Assembly (NCBI GenBank): GCA_907163375.1
Contig: CAJQUW010003414.1
Location: 144,119 to 208,118 of the forward strand
Length of the DNA stretch: 64,000 bases
Reading direction: 5' to 3'
DNA from: Prostheceraeus crozeri
Lineage: Eukaryota > Platyhelminthes > Polycladida > Euryleptidae
The notes beneath the pieces were generated by a model. The model was not told the DNA's origin. It was given only the letters and a program-made list of their open reading frames with translations, and searched no databases. A program made the translations under genes and the position numbers. Shown in pieces: positions 34,825 through 46,793 of the stretch; position 1 is the first letter of the stretch; each line of letters opens with the position of its first letter.

Positions 34825-34832
34825 GGAGAATG

Positions 34833-35099
34833 TAACTCTATGACTGGAGAAATTTCTATGTGTCAAAAGCCGCTATTGTAGTTCTACCGAGAGAAGTCTA
34901 TGTCTCAGATGTTAACAAACCATGATATTTGAAAATGAATACATCACTGGTAGTGAATATATCATGATTATAAATTACACATTATTGGCAATCTATTTCT
35001 AGCATAATCAAATCGATTTGAGTTTTAAGAGAATTTGAGAGAAGAGAGAGAGAAAATTATATATTTGTAAGTAGAAATCAGAAATTACAAAATAATTTT
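34833..35099. other. Spacer with GA-rich microsatellite
   Basis: GAGAGAAGAGAGAGAG near 35038 precedes the LINE 3' end. No gene. Confidence 0.5.
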
Positions 35100-35110
35100 A
35101 CAAAAATAGT

Positions 35111-36636
35111 TCAAGTCAAAGACGTCAAGTTATTAGATAACAGAGATGAAAAAATCACAAAGCAGTTGTGTCTATGTTTCGTTCGGGAGAAAGAGACAGG
35201 GTAACGTTCATTCTTCCTATGTGGTACAATGTCAAAAAGAGGATGATCTGGACTTTGATAATTTTGAAGAAAGTCTTCAAATAGTTTGGGTCTTCTTACT
35301 AAAAAGTTTTCAATATTGTTTTGACAAGGGCAAGATGGCATACAAATAATTTTCTTCGCACGCTTAACGATCTTTCTTACAGTGCTATAACAAAATGAAT
35401 CAAATCTACCGAATAACTGTGTAACATACAATAATAATGATTCAATATTGGCAGTGTAAACTTGCCACAGTTCATCATGATTTAGACAGCTCTTCAAAAT
35501 CTTCAATAAATACAGACGTCTTGAACAACGAAGTTCGATCTCCTTAAAATGTTCCGTCCATGTTAAATTATTATTCCAAGCAACGCCTAATATTGTCATA
35601 TCGTCAACAAGACTAAGAGGAAATGAGACATCAATACTACTACATTTCTTATGAAAAACAATGCCCTTAGTTTTTGATTCATTGAGTACAAATGAATTAG
35701 AGAGTGTCCAATCTTTCACATGATAATATTCAAAGTTGATAGTAGAGATACATTGGGAAACACAACTTTTATATATTGGACAAATTTCATAAATATCGTC
35801 GGCATATTGTGCAATGTTAGTAATAGCGGAAAAAGGTTTCAAGTCATGACAGTACAATATAAAGACAAAAAGGCCCTAATAATGACCCTTGAGGAGCTCC
35901 ACTAGTAACATAGGAGAAGGAACTGTGACTATCTTGAAATTTCACAAACTGAAATTGACTTTCTAAGTATGAGCACATGATCTTAACAAAACCATTTGGA
36001 AAATGTAAATTCAAAAGTTTTTCGAGGTGCAACTTATGACAAAATGGTATCAAAAGCTTTTGATATATCATAGTTCAGCAATAAACATGCTCAAACATCA
36101 TCAATATCTAGAAGGGCAGTAATATAGTCGTGTACAGAAACGAGGCAGCAACTAGATTTTGGTCTGTAAGCAAATTGAAAATGAGGAACATGACGGTAAA
36201 ACATAATACGGATGTCATTAAGCAACGTGAGTTCAAGCAATTTTGCTGGGACACTCAACAACGTTATAGGTCTTAGTTGCTCAATAGTTGGATTAGAAAT
36301 TTTCGGAACAGGTGAAACAGTACGCATTTTAAATATTCTAGGAACGTATCTTTGAAAGATGCTACAGTAGATGATATTTCACAATGGTTCACTAAGAAAT
36401 GGTGCAGCGAGTTTGTAGAGGATGCTTTGTATACCATCTGACCCAGTGGCTTTCGACGTTGATAACTTCTCAAGATATTGAAATATAACAAATAGCTCAG
36501 AAAAGAGACACCAACTCTCATCATCAACAATAGAGGAAATATCAAAAACTTCTCTCTGCTTGAATACAGAAACAAACTGGTTATTAATCGCATTTGCAAC
36601 ATCTTCTGAATTGAAACAATTGTGCCTGCTTGTAAT
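35111..36636 (-). pseudogene. LINE reverse transcriptase part
   Basis: Minus-strand pieces carry AINNQFVSVF, LSTSKATGSDGI (RT start), LRPITLLSVPAKLLE, FQFAYRPKSSC, SGAPQGSLLGP, AQYADDIYEI (catalytic Asp pair at about 35798) and LGVAWNNNLTW. The C-terminus ends NNLTSLT at 35111. These are the ordered RT motifs of CR1/L2-type LINEs. The frame changes at least three times (near 36580, 36090 and 35860). Confidence 0.8.
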
Positions 36637-37457
36637 TTTATAAATAAAAAGCGCACAGAATGCTTTCGAAGTCATCACTAAGTTTACTGAAATTAGGAAG
36701 AAAAATGTAAACCTGACGTGTTTCGACTGGTCTTGTCAAAGGTAACCCAGCATGTGAAATTACATTGAAAGATAGACATTTTATAAGAAGGAGAAAGTTG
36801 ATATTCAGGTCAACACGCGATAGCAGCGGCAGACTGTGAGTCACCCGATTACCATTGCAAGCGAAGATAAATCACATGGTCCATTTGCTTGCACAGGTTG
36901 GGATTATCACGTCTAATAAACAATGCCTCGAGGATACGTAAAATGCGGTCATTGTAAGTGTGCAAGGCGGGCTATGATACAGGCCATCTCATCATGCAAC
37001 TGGAGTCGACGACTGGAGGCGATCATGTTAATTCTAGCTTAAAACTCCCAAACACTATTTGACGCACAAAAATCAAGTAAAATTGTGGATATATTGGACT
37101 ATATTCGACAGCATGTTATCAAGAAAATTTGAGGACTTTTTGCTTTGGTTCTTTTTCACTTCTTTGGAGGCGATTTAAACTAACAATAGTTCCTCAACAA
37201 AATGTTTGCAAAAGTGATACAATGACATGTTTTCCTACGCAAATCATAAAAATCAGACATATTCAACAAAAGATCTCGCAATGACGACCGGCAGACATGA
37301 TCTGACATTTGAATAAACATAATATATCAAAAAAAGGCAAATTGAACCGCTCGGTTACCTGGTTTAGTGAAACCTACACGGTCTAATTACAATGTAAAGT
37401 CGCCATATTCAGCGAAATATAAGAAAGTGTCATTATCACTTTTCACAATATATCCTG

Positions 37458-39600
37458 CTACGTATAGGCTACAAGAGCCATTTTCGTATCTACAGACAGT
37501 TGATTTTCAAAATCTGGCAAAGAGTCAAACAAGGTACAGTTCTCTTCCGTCATATTTAAAACACATTTAGCACACGTATGTCCTGAATCTTCAACATCAA
37601 CAGTTCCAGTCAGTCTCAACAAAAGTTTTGTCTTCTGAATTGCTACCTTTTTTAAGACCTGCTGTAGTGTAATGAAGTAAGTACCACCTGAACCTTGTCT
37701 CAATTTTCCGAAAACTTTTTCCAGGTGATCTGTCGTGAAATTTGCCAACATGACGAATTCATGTCTTAATCCTAACAGATAAATGGATAGATCAACAAGT
37801 CCACGACAAGTATGGAAGAAGTTTGCGGCTGTGTCACGAGTCAATTATTTATAACATGTAGATGATGTCTCTGGAAACATACTTGAGATTATGGTGCTCA
37901 AATCAAGCAACCTTTGAAGACTTTCATCGTTGAAGTTTCGTATAACAGCTCTATCTGGACTACGCCTCATTTATATCAAGAAATGGACGTTGACAATGCT
38001 CCAAAACTGAACTAATTTCTCAATGAATGAAACAGTTCCTTCAGCATTAGTGATATCAGGATGCGCTTTCAAAGCAGCACACGTTTCTTCACAAAACACC
38101 TGTAAACAAGTCGACACTCGCTGCCTTTCAATTGGCTTTGGACTTACAGCAACTTCAGATAATCTTGACATTTTAATGAGTTGTTTTGACTCGATTCGGT
38201 GGAGCCGCTTTATGTCTGACCATCTAGCTGTCTTTTTACTCGAATCTCCGCATTCAATATATTGCAACTGTTGGGTGACCTCTGTAATCCAATTATTGCG
38301 GACACATTTAAGTAGGTGGACATCATAATCAAAAAGCAAGAACATTCCATCCCTAGTTCTCCAAGGAGTTTCGTCATTGGTTTCAAACAATTTGTAGAAT
38401 GATTGGTTCACTCGATTTCCATCACATACAACAGCAACGATAGAAGCGCCAATCTCACCGATACACATGTATTCCAGAATTAATTTTACTTGTTCGTAAA
38501 GAAAGTCAGCCGTGAGATTCCTAACAGGTAGCATTTTGCAAAGAAACTTGGGTCCACCGAAAAGAGGAACAATCATAAAGCTCAAAATCGTATTTTACAA
38601 AACCTCGGGATTGTTGACTGCTTTTCCAAAAACGTAACATCCATGAAACTACAGGATCGATTTTACGTAGGATCGATCGTCTAACAAGAGCACACAATTC
38701 TTTTGGCGATCATCGGAAATATTCGCGAGGACTGTTTTCATAAAAGAGAAATCATCCAGGCTATTCACTTTTGAGGTAAGTCGTGTTAGTGTGCTTCTGC
38801 TTGGTAGCTCAAAATCTTGCCTTAGACGTTCATAGAGACTACGTGAAATGGAGAAATATTCGAATGCTCGTACAATCGAAGATACAGAATACTTTTGTCT
38901 CCGACAAAAGTTACACCCATCGAATCAACCAAATGATGAACAACACCCTGCTTATGCGAAATTACTAACGAGCTTAAGAAATGGATAGCATCTTCCATCA
39001 ACGACCATCTGTTCAGTTTTGTTATACGATTTTGCGATAATGAAGCGATCGATGCTCTTATACCACAATGAAAACTTTCGAATGTAAAGTCATCATTTAT
39101 CTTTATGAGAAAGATCGGTATTCCTGTTTCATTTACGTAGCGAACAGAAAGAATGGAGAATTGATTATCATTAAGGAAAACGGTACATTCAGAATCGCTA
39201 ATATTCAAATCTAGATCTCGTAAACGTAAAATTTCACTCAGATCACTGATTACATCTTTTGCATTGAATCTATGCAGTTCATCTGATAGAGTATTCCTCA
39301 CTTCTGCACTCACTTTCGTAGTTTTTCTTTTCGCTGGTGGCGGAGTGGGTATAAGACTAGGCTCAACACACACAAATATGGATGGTGGACCGATAGGTCC
39401 ATCTCTTCCATGAACTTTGATCGTAGGATAATTAGCCGGTCAGTGTCTTTCACATACAACTGTGTTAGAGCTTTCCGGCAGATCACTTCTCGGAATGGCG
39501 GCAATCCATCGAGCACGTTCCTCAGGATCTTTCGGTAGACGGAAAAGTACTCTCCTTGTTGGAATCATCATAATTTCCATTACACTGGGAAACACAACAT
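37458..39600 (-). pseudogene. P-element/THAP9-like transposase pseudogene
   Basis: The N-terminal THAP finger is at about 39590-39380: CCVSQCNGNY, then FRLPKDPEERARWIAAI and VVCERH. Downstream come RLRQDFELPSRSTLTRL (about 38820), LFGGPKFLCKMLPVRNL, VVCDGNRVNQSFYKLF, FDYDVHLLKCVRNNW and finally TDHLEKVFGKLRQGSGGTY. This is the ordered insertion and RNase-H-like region of P/THAP9 transposases, which cut DNA using GTP. Breaks: a frameshift between the CCVSQC and FRLPKD parts, a stop replacing Trp after CERH, stops near 38610 and 38670, and a gap around 37850-37970. Dead copy. Confidence 0.8.
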
Positions 39601-39656
39601 TTGCGGCCCATTAACAGACGTGAATTGAATATGGACTGCACTACATGCAGATAGAT

Positions 39657-39945
39657 CACAGATGCCGGGCGCCCTGTAGAGTAGACAGACTGAAGCTCGA
39701 TCCGATGGCGTGTATAGTAGAGAAGATAGACTGCACTAAATCACAGATGCCGGGCGCCCTGTAAAGTAGACAGACTGAAGCTCGATCCGATGCCGTGTAT
39801 AGTAGAGAAGATAGACTGCACTAAATCACAGATGCCGGGCGCCCTGTAAAGTAGACAGACTGAAGCTCGATCCGATGCCGTGTATAGTAGAGAAGATAGA
39901 CTGCACTAAATCACAGATGCCGGGCGCCCTGTAGAGAAGAGATTA
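39657..39945. repeat. 85-bp minisatellite upstream of the P transposase
   Basis: GATGCCGGGCGCCCTGTA starts at 39661, 39746, 39831 and 39916, an exact 85-bp period with a truncated fourth unit. Units differ at one or two bases. It lies between the transposase start and the right TIR. Confidence 0.9.
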
Positions 39946-40254
39946 TACTTAAGACACAGAAGATGTCCGATCACGGTGTCGAATAGAGAACACGAACCGC
40001 AGTACTGTGCTATTCAAGTTGCGTTGCATTAGGGAACAACGCAGACGTCCGAATATTGAGCTGTCATTAGTCAATGCACCATGCCTTAGGTCATTGTTAA
40101 CCGGGATCAGCAGCGATCAACAACAGTGCATGAAAGTGACGGCGCTAATTCCCGCCTCCAGTTATCTACTCCAGCTGCACGTTGAGATGGCCTGTATTAT
40201 AGCCCGCCTTGTAAGCGTGGCATACAATCTCAAACTTGCTGATAGGGTCATTTA

Positions 40255-41109
40255 CTTGACATTTTCAATAGTTTTCATCCTCATATAAATTTTACTTATG
40301 AATGTGAAGAGCAGGGCAGACTGTCGTTTCTTGATGCTTCTATACAACGCATGCCTGACGGGAAACTGTGTAACACAATGTACCGTAAACCAACTTTTTC
40401 AGGTGTTTACATGAGCTTTCACAGTTTCGTGCCCATTGCCTACAAAGGAGGCCTTGTCCGTTCTCTATTTATTCGTGCGCTTCGTATTTGTTCTGATGAA
40501 ATGTTAGACCAAGAATTCAATGCCATTCGTGCTATTTTGAAGGCTAATGCTTTCCTGAGCACTTGATCGATCAATATAAAGTTACTGAGATCAATAATGT
40601 GTCTGCTGCCACCGTTGAAAGACAGGCTGTTTATGTCAACTTGCCTTTTTATTGTGACAAATCTAGTCTTTTCATTCGCAAATCGATCAATAAACTGCTG
40701 ACCAAGTTTGCTCCTGGCGCAAAACCCAACACTATTTTTAAGACCAACTGTATTCATGTTGCTTCTCCTAAAGATCGTCTGCCAGTGGCCGTTGTGGTTG
40801 TGGTTTTCGTTGTGGTTGTGGATCAACCTATATTGGACGGACATCGCGACCCCTGACAGTTCGAGCGCGGGAGCAAATAGCGCCAGGTGGTTCTTAAATG
40901 GTCATTTAGGAATTTCTCGCTTTGCATTTACTGAACATGTGCTCAGTTGCTGTAGTGTTCCGAATGACCCTATCAGCAAGTTTGAGATTGCATGCCACGC
41001 TTACAATGACCGCATTTTACGTATCCTCGAGGCATTGTTTATTAGCCGTGATAATCCCAACCTGTGCAAGCAAAAGGACCATGTGATTTATCTTCGCTTG
41101 CCATGGTAA
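40255..41109 (+). pseudogene. PLE RT C-terminus and GIY-YIG endonuclease
   Basis: Landmarks are INFTYECEEQGRLSFLDASI, YRKPTFSGVYMSFHS and YKGGLVRSLFIRAL, the end of the PLE RT. Then come DKSSLFIRKSINKLL, GCGSTYIGRTSRPLTVRARE (the GIY-YIG variant YIGRT with its Arg) and ILRILEALFI with a final YLRLPW. The order is diagnostic of PLEs. The 5' end is truncated and the coding region is broken. Confidence 0.75.
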
Positions 41110-41321
41110 TCGGGTGACTCACAGTCTGCCGCTGCTATCGCGTGTTGACCTGAATATCAACTTTCTCCTTCTTATAAAATGTCTATCTTTCAATGTAATT
41201 TCACATGCTGGGTTACCTTTGACAAGACCAGTCAAAACACGTCAGGTTTACATTTTTCTTCCTAATTTCAGTAAACTTTATTATGACTTTGAAAGCATCG
41301 TGTGCGCTTTTTATTTATAAA

Positions 41322-41600
41322 ATCTTCTGAATTATCAAAATGTCTAACAATCGATGAAAGAGGGTCTTTAATGTTTTTCCCGTTTATGTCACTAACCATA
41401 TTCCAAATATTTCGTTTAGACGATTTGCATCTATTTGCCCAATTCTTTTTACATTTTTCAATCAGAACTTTACACTTCTCACGCAAAACATTGTAGGCTT
41501 GAAAGTTCCCTGATCTGGAAGCAGACCATCTACGATTTATCAAATCTTTTAATTGCGGAGTCATCCAAGGTTTGTCAGAATTCGATAATGTAACTAAAGT
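41322..41600 (-). pseudogene. LINE linker segment between endonuclease and RT
   Basis: The minus frame contains TLVTLSNSDKPWMTPQLKDL, then WANRCKSSKRNIWNMVSDI. It is typical of the DKPWMTPxLKxLI linker in CR1/L2 LINEs. Bounded by the PLE duplication on one side and the TA insertion of the M element on the other. Confidence 0.8.
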
Positions 41601-41913
41601 ACACTGTAAATCGCTCAATACCAATCAGATGCGAAGGATGCACACCAACATATTTCTTGGTATATTTCTGTATTCTCTTGGTATATATTTGTATGCTTTT
41701 CGTATGTTATTTCAAATGTGGTATGCTTTACATACCAGCACAATGTTAAAAGAAAGCATATCAATCATGTCCAAAGTATTTTGATTTAAGGTTTTTTGTC
41801 AATAAAGATCACACATATGTTACTACTGTTTCGTTAGTAGTGAGATAATGACATTCAAGCGTCATACTTTCAATAATGAATTCGATTTTAATACACGTAG
41901 TTCTATGGCATTT

Positions 41914-44900
41914 GACACGCGATCCATAGAACACCTACGTAAGACTTTTTTTATGAATTTGAGATTGAGTGATTTTTATGAAAAATGGTCAAAATTTTCA
42001 AATTTATTTTTGTTGTATTAATTGAATATATGAATCATCATTGATCTTCTGTCCAAATTTCGTGCTAATCTGACAACTATAAGTACGATATATATCCGTC
42101 TGGAAAATAGCAGTTTTTCATAACCTTATAAAAATCTTCATGGAAGTACCCATGAAGTCGGTCGGCGCGTATACACTTATCTAAACGGAAAATTAAGATT
42201 TTTGATACTATAATGGCATCTCTTGAATATAACTATCCTTGCGTTTTAATAAATTAAATAATTCACGTTTTAATGATATTGGCACCAATTCAAATTTGAG
42301 TTGAATAAAATCGATTTCAAAATTTCAGCATGAATAGTAGAGAAGACGATATATTCTTTGGTTATGAGTTTTGTGGATCGGACAACGATGATGAGAGTCA
42401 AGTTGAACAAGGAAATTATGGGTTTTCGGAAGAACCTGAAGGTATATATAGAATAGAATATGACACGACTTACTGTACAGAACTAATGATATTAAGAAGA
42501 GCAACATGAAGAAAGCAACATTTTTGATGATAGAATACATACTTGGTTTCTTTTATTCCAGATTATGATGGATTGTTCGACACTCCTATTTACGAAGATA
42601 TGGAACAGCAACCAACAACATCAAGCCAACTTCAAGGTAATTGTAGACTTAAAGATTTTGCATGATAGTATTAATTAAGCCTATAAAAATACACAAAATT
42701 TTGAATTTTTTGAATATCTCTATGAAAGGGCCTTTTTTAAGCAATAAAAATACTGAAAATCTTATGTTAACGAATGAATGGAGATAATTGAATCGAAAAA
42801 GATAATATTTTTAGCTCCTAGACACTGTTTATTGTTTTACATTTTGGAAATTCGTAAGATAGGTGTTCTTTGGAACATCATCATTATTGATATATTAAAC
42901 TTATACTAAATATTTCTTATCTTATTTTTCATCTTTTCTTTATCTTTCAGGTTCCCCAGTAGTCCTCAGTCGTCGAGACCTAAGCGTGAGCTCCTCCTGA
43001 AGCCGAAATAGATTCTAATCACCAATTGATTGAAAGGAAAATGTCCACCGGATGCAAGTGCAACGTTGACCACTACCATGGACTATCACCTGATGACATT
43101 TATGCTTCTCGTTTGGCTCAGCGTTCTCTTTGTTTTGAGGAACGATCTTTAAGTATTCCAACTACTAAGACTACACCAACGAAGAGAGTAGTCTTACGCT
43201 TTTCAAAAACAGAACGTCTGCAGAGAAGTTTGGGCTTTTTGCAACTACTGCGACATTGATCTTCTAAGGAAATTACAACAACATTATGATGAACGTGGAA
43301 TAGAGAAGCGACTCCATCGTCTTTCAGGGAGAGTACCAAAGTGCAAACAGACCATAAACGCTGATGATGGTGTGGCAATCGTCAACTTTATTGATTATAT
43401 GGGACGACGATATGCGGAATCCCACATCCAGGATCAGAGTAGGTATTTCTGGAGAGCAACATAACTGCTAAGAAAATGTCCTGGTTATTCCAATCGCATT
43501 ACACAAAGCAAGTGTCACAATTCACTTTTCGAAGGATTTGGGTACGCTACAGGCCATTGGTTCAACGTATGACTCCAAGAGTAGACGTGTACCCTGAATG
43601 CAAGCTTTTTCGAGATGAGATCAGAATTGCAAACTCAGTCTCCAGAGCAAATCAAGATGAGGACATTCCATCAGACGAAGAAAATATCTCGACGGTTATG
43701 CTGCAGTTCAAAGCTCACATAGCGTTAGGGGATTTGTCTCGCCAATGTTACTTAAGATGGCAAACTGAAGATATTGGTGATACCTGCACCTTCTTGACTG
43801 TTGACTTCGCCCAGAACGTTCAACTACTTTCATATGCACGACAAGCGGGACCACTTTACTTCCTAGATCCATACCGAGTCGACATTCTTGGAATTCTCGA
43901 TGAGCATGCAAAGATCTGTACAACTTTCTGATAGGGGAAGGCTCTACTCCCGGAGAAGACAACACAAACTGTTACAATGCGAATGTGATCTTGACGTCAC
44001 TAACGGAGATCATCAACGAGCAGCCAATTAAGCCTGCGCTGAGAATTCAAATGGACAACTGTGCCTGGCAAAACAAAAATAAATTCGCTGTTTGGTTCTT
44101 TATTTACCTCCTTCGTGAAACTATCCAACTGGAACAGATCGAAATTGGTTTCATGCAACGTGGTCACACACGGTGTGCGGTTGACGCCAACTTCAGTAAT
44201 TTGAAAAAGAGCTATCGAACCAATGATATGTCAACAACAGATGATCTAGGCTTGCTTGTTACCAGAAGTTCAAAAGTGAATACTGTCAGATATTCAACAA
44301 GCAAATGGACGGATTTGAGAAGTTTTGCAATTGAGAACCAACTCAGACGAATTCCCGACATCACAAAGTTTCATTACTTATGCTTCTCGAAGTCAGAAAG
44401 TTGTATCAAGCTTAGGGGTAAAGTTCAGCCAAACACAGAACTATTAGATATTCCCCTGAACATTCCTGATTGTTTCGTCCCACCAAAGCAAATCAAAGCA
44501 CCTGGACTTTCAGTCAACCGATTCAATTATCTGATGAAAAAGATTTTGCCTTTTGTTCAAAATCGCGATAAAAATTCGTGTCAACAGATGCTTCTGAACG
44601 ATCTTAGACAGTTCAGTTGTCACGTGGCATTGAATAGACTTTAAGAGTTTGCTAGTTTTGTCAAAGTTTTGCTATGTAAGTCTATGTTGTCTAGTTTTGT
44701 CATATTAATTATGAAAACAATTTGTGTTAAGGAAAATAATCGCTTGTTTTTTCTTCAGTCTATATTGCACATAGGCGATGTTGACTTTATACGAGAACTG
44801 TTCTAAATAACCGTATGCTTTTTTGCTGATTTACACCTAAATTTAATTAGACCTAAATTACACCTAGATCTAGATAAAAATGATCATAATAATAAGGAAT

Positions 44901-45183
44901 AGTCCAATAAAAAACAGTTAAAGCTACTCTAAAAGTTTTGCGGGTGAGGAACTCCTTTATACGATAACAAAATCTGATGAGAAAACTTTAAACGGCTCTC
45001 CTGTAAAATTTTAGTTTCAAAAAAATTAAAGTAGTCAACTTTAAATGACTGCAACTTTTTTCTAAGCATCCAATCCAATTGAGACTTTTTTGAAATGAAG
45101 AGGAAGATCTAAATTATATAAAAATGTACTTATCTCAATTTTCATAGAAAAGTTCTAAGATAGGTGTTCTATGGATCGCTGGT
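41914..45183 (+). mobile_element. TIR element carrying a DUF7869-like gene (element A)
   Basis: GCGATCCATAGAACACCTA near the left end (41919) is mirrored as TAGGTGTTCTATGGATCGC ending at 45179. CATTT flanks both sides (41909-41913 and 45184-45188). The M-family copy at 56 kb reads GGCATTTCATGAATAATC uninterrupted across this site, which confirms the boundaries within a few bases. The interior holds one spliced gene on the + strand. Confidence 0.7.
42330..44644 (+). pseudogene. DUF7869-like putative transposase A, spliced, decayed
   Basis: Exon 1 is 42330-42441 (MNSREDDIFFGYEF). Exon 2 is 42562-42636 (DYDGLFDTPIYEDMEQQ). Exon 3 starts at 42951 after tatctttcag. The main part has LHRLSGRVPKCKQTI, FTFRRIWVRYRPLVQRMTP, LTVDFAQNVQLLSY, GPLYFLDPYRVDILGI, IQMDNCAWQNKNKFAVW and MQRGHTRCAVDANFSNLK. 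The order and the DNCA..NKN and GHT..DA..S motifs fit DUF7869. The acidic residues could form an RNase-H-fold catalytic set (inference). Frameshifts lie near 43000, 43240, 43470 and 43930. The C-terminus ends VALNRL at 44644. Confidence 0.65.
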
Positions 45184-45871
45184 CATTTCATGAATAATCA
45201 ATAAGTAAGTATTAACCATCAACACTTATGCATTATGTACTTTTCAAAATAAGCATATTATCAATCCGAAATAAAAACCCATTATAATTCATGAACGCAA
45301 AAATAGTTATGTTTGAGATATATAAGTCAACATGATCTCATGAAAGATATCGTTAATATGAATTGATGTTTATCAGCTTGGTTCATAAAATTGAACTAAC
45401 TAAACTTCCTCTTACAGTTGCTAGACAAGTAGCAACGACGACAACCTCGTAGAGCATAAAATTCACAATAAATCTAATTTAATTAAATATCACTCTATCA
45501 AACAAAAATTATTCACGACTGGTATTACTGAAAAGAGTTATTTGACAGTAGTATATAATACATATAATTTTTTTGCTATATGACTTAAAGCTGCTTATAC
45601 TAAACAGATACGAATGAAGACCAATTTGCATCGGGTCTCGTATATAAAACATACCAACAACTCGTATTTCAATGTAAAACAGCCAATCACAGATAGAATA
45701 GTTCGTATCTCAACATACCAATCACATACGAAAGTAAGTGAGATGTGGTATGAAAAACATACCAGGTCGCTGTAAACATGCGAGAATCTCGTATCAGATA
45801 TTAGTTTCAAACTGTATTTGATTTTGGTATATGTTTGTATGAAATTTTCGCATCCAGCGATTTACAGTGTA

Positions 45872-46790
45872 CACGGGATAGAGGATATACTCGTACAGTT
45901 TGCAAACACACGATAAAAAATATCAACTTTGGTATCATTGGTAACAAGATTCTGTTCAAATTATATCTCACGAAAGGCACCATTGCTGAGAGATTGATAG
46001 AAAACGGCTAATGATGATGGGATTAAGTCGTAAACTGGAAGTGTACGCAAATTATCAGAGCAATTTTTGGAACAACTCGGACGGAGAAAAACTTGCCCAT
46101 GTGAGCCACGACGCCTGCTAGTCATAGCAGGACCAACAATTGCATCATTATATGATAAGCTAAGTGAATTGCTCATAAGAATTCTGTCCAAGAAGGAATC
46201 ACCTCGGGTAGGAGCAAACACTTTGTCTGTGAGATCATGAGATCTCTCGAGAGAACCGGTTTCAAGATGGTTGAAATCACCACATACTAGGATTTCAATA
46301 TTCGGATAATAAGAAGTCCATTGATCAAGTTCGTCTATCAAAAAATCAGAAATATCATTTTGTAGATGGACGGGTAAATTAGGAGAAGAATAGACAGAAA
46401 CAAGGACAAATCGTTGGTTTCTAAATGTCAAATGTAGAATGATGGATTCGACGGTATCACAAATGCGAATAGACTTGGTATTCTTAACATTAAAAAGAGA
46501 ATCAGTCCATATTGCCACTCCACCCGCTATACCACCGGACCGATCGCAACGAAACATGTTGTAATCACGTATGCGGAAGAATGAGTCTTCATGCAAATCA
46601 TTTAATCACGTCTAAGTGACTATAATGCAGTTAGGTCGAAGGAGGCACAAGATAAGCGTAAATCATCCATTTTACCAATTGAGGCTATAGAGCGAGCATT
46701 AGTCAAAAGAAAACTTGGAAGAACCTTGTCATTTTGTCATTGAGAGCTTCTCGTCTGAATAATTCTACCGCGGCGTAACATTATATTTTC
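45872..46790 (-). pseudogene. LINE apurinic-endonuclease domain
   Basis: From about 46730, LPSFLLTNARSIASIGKMDD opens the endonuclease. Then come SGGIAGGVAIWTDSLF, FVLVSVYSSPNLP, IEILVCGDFNHLE (catalytic DxN) and SRRRGSHGQVFL, where the usual SDH reads GSH. Stops near 46600 and 45958 interrupt it. It cuts target DNA to prime reverse transcription in active relatives. Confidence 0.75.
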
Positions 46791-46793
46791 CTA

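Larger units (their letters stand above)
36963..40211 (-). mobile_element. P/THAP-type DNA transposon nested in the PLE
   Basis: The left end is CAAGGCGGGCTAT and the right end is ATAGCCCGCCTTG. Inverted similarity continues about 65 bp (ACAGGCCATCTCA, CTGGAG). The 8-bp flanks TAAGTGTG (36955-36962) and TAAGCGTG (40212-40219) match at 7 of 8, as expected for P elements. The intact PLE sequence at about 40985-40994 reads the same site uninterrupted, which confirms the insertion point. Length 3.25 kb. Confidence 0.8.
36645..41313 (+). mobile_element. PLE with inverted 5' segment, flanked by TTTATAAA
   Basis: The forward part (about 40254-41313) encodes the end of a PLE RT plus GIY-YIG endonuclease and 3' UTR, ending TGTGCGCTTTTTA. 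The left side (36645-36962, continued at 40212-40253) is an inverted copy of about the last 360 bp, so both outer ends read TAAAAAGCGCACA. An inverted partial copy at one end is a known PLE configuration. TTTATAAA at 36637-36644 and 41314-41321 is the target duplication within the LINE. It is interrupted by a P-type transposon and looks broken. Confidence 0.7.
41602..45869 (+). mobile_element. M-family TA-targeted element with a nested insertion
   Basis: Both ends start CACTGTAAATCGCT in inverted orientation, flanked by TA at 41600-41601 and 45870-45871. Without the insert at 41914-45183 it would be about 1 kb, matching the copy at 56126-57085. It has no transposase of its own, so it is a MITE, possibly moved by a mariner-type enzyme given the TA target. 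Confidence 0.8.

Noticed and set aside
36645-41313. First reading: a single 4.7-kb P element with about 380-bp TIRs
   Set aside because: The outer inverted arms encode the PLE C-terminus and UTR; the true P ends (CAAGGCGGGCTAT) and their 8-bp duplications lie inside at 36963 and 40211.
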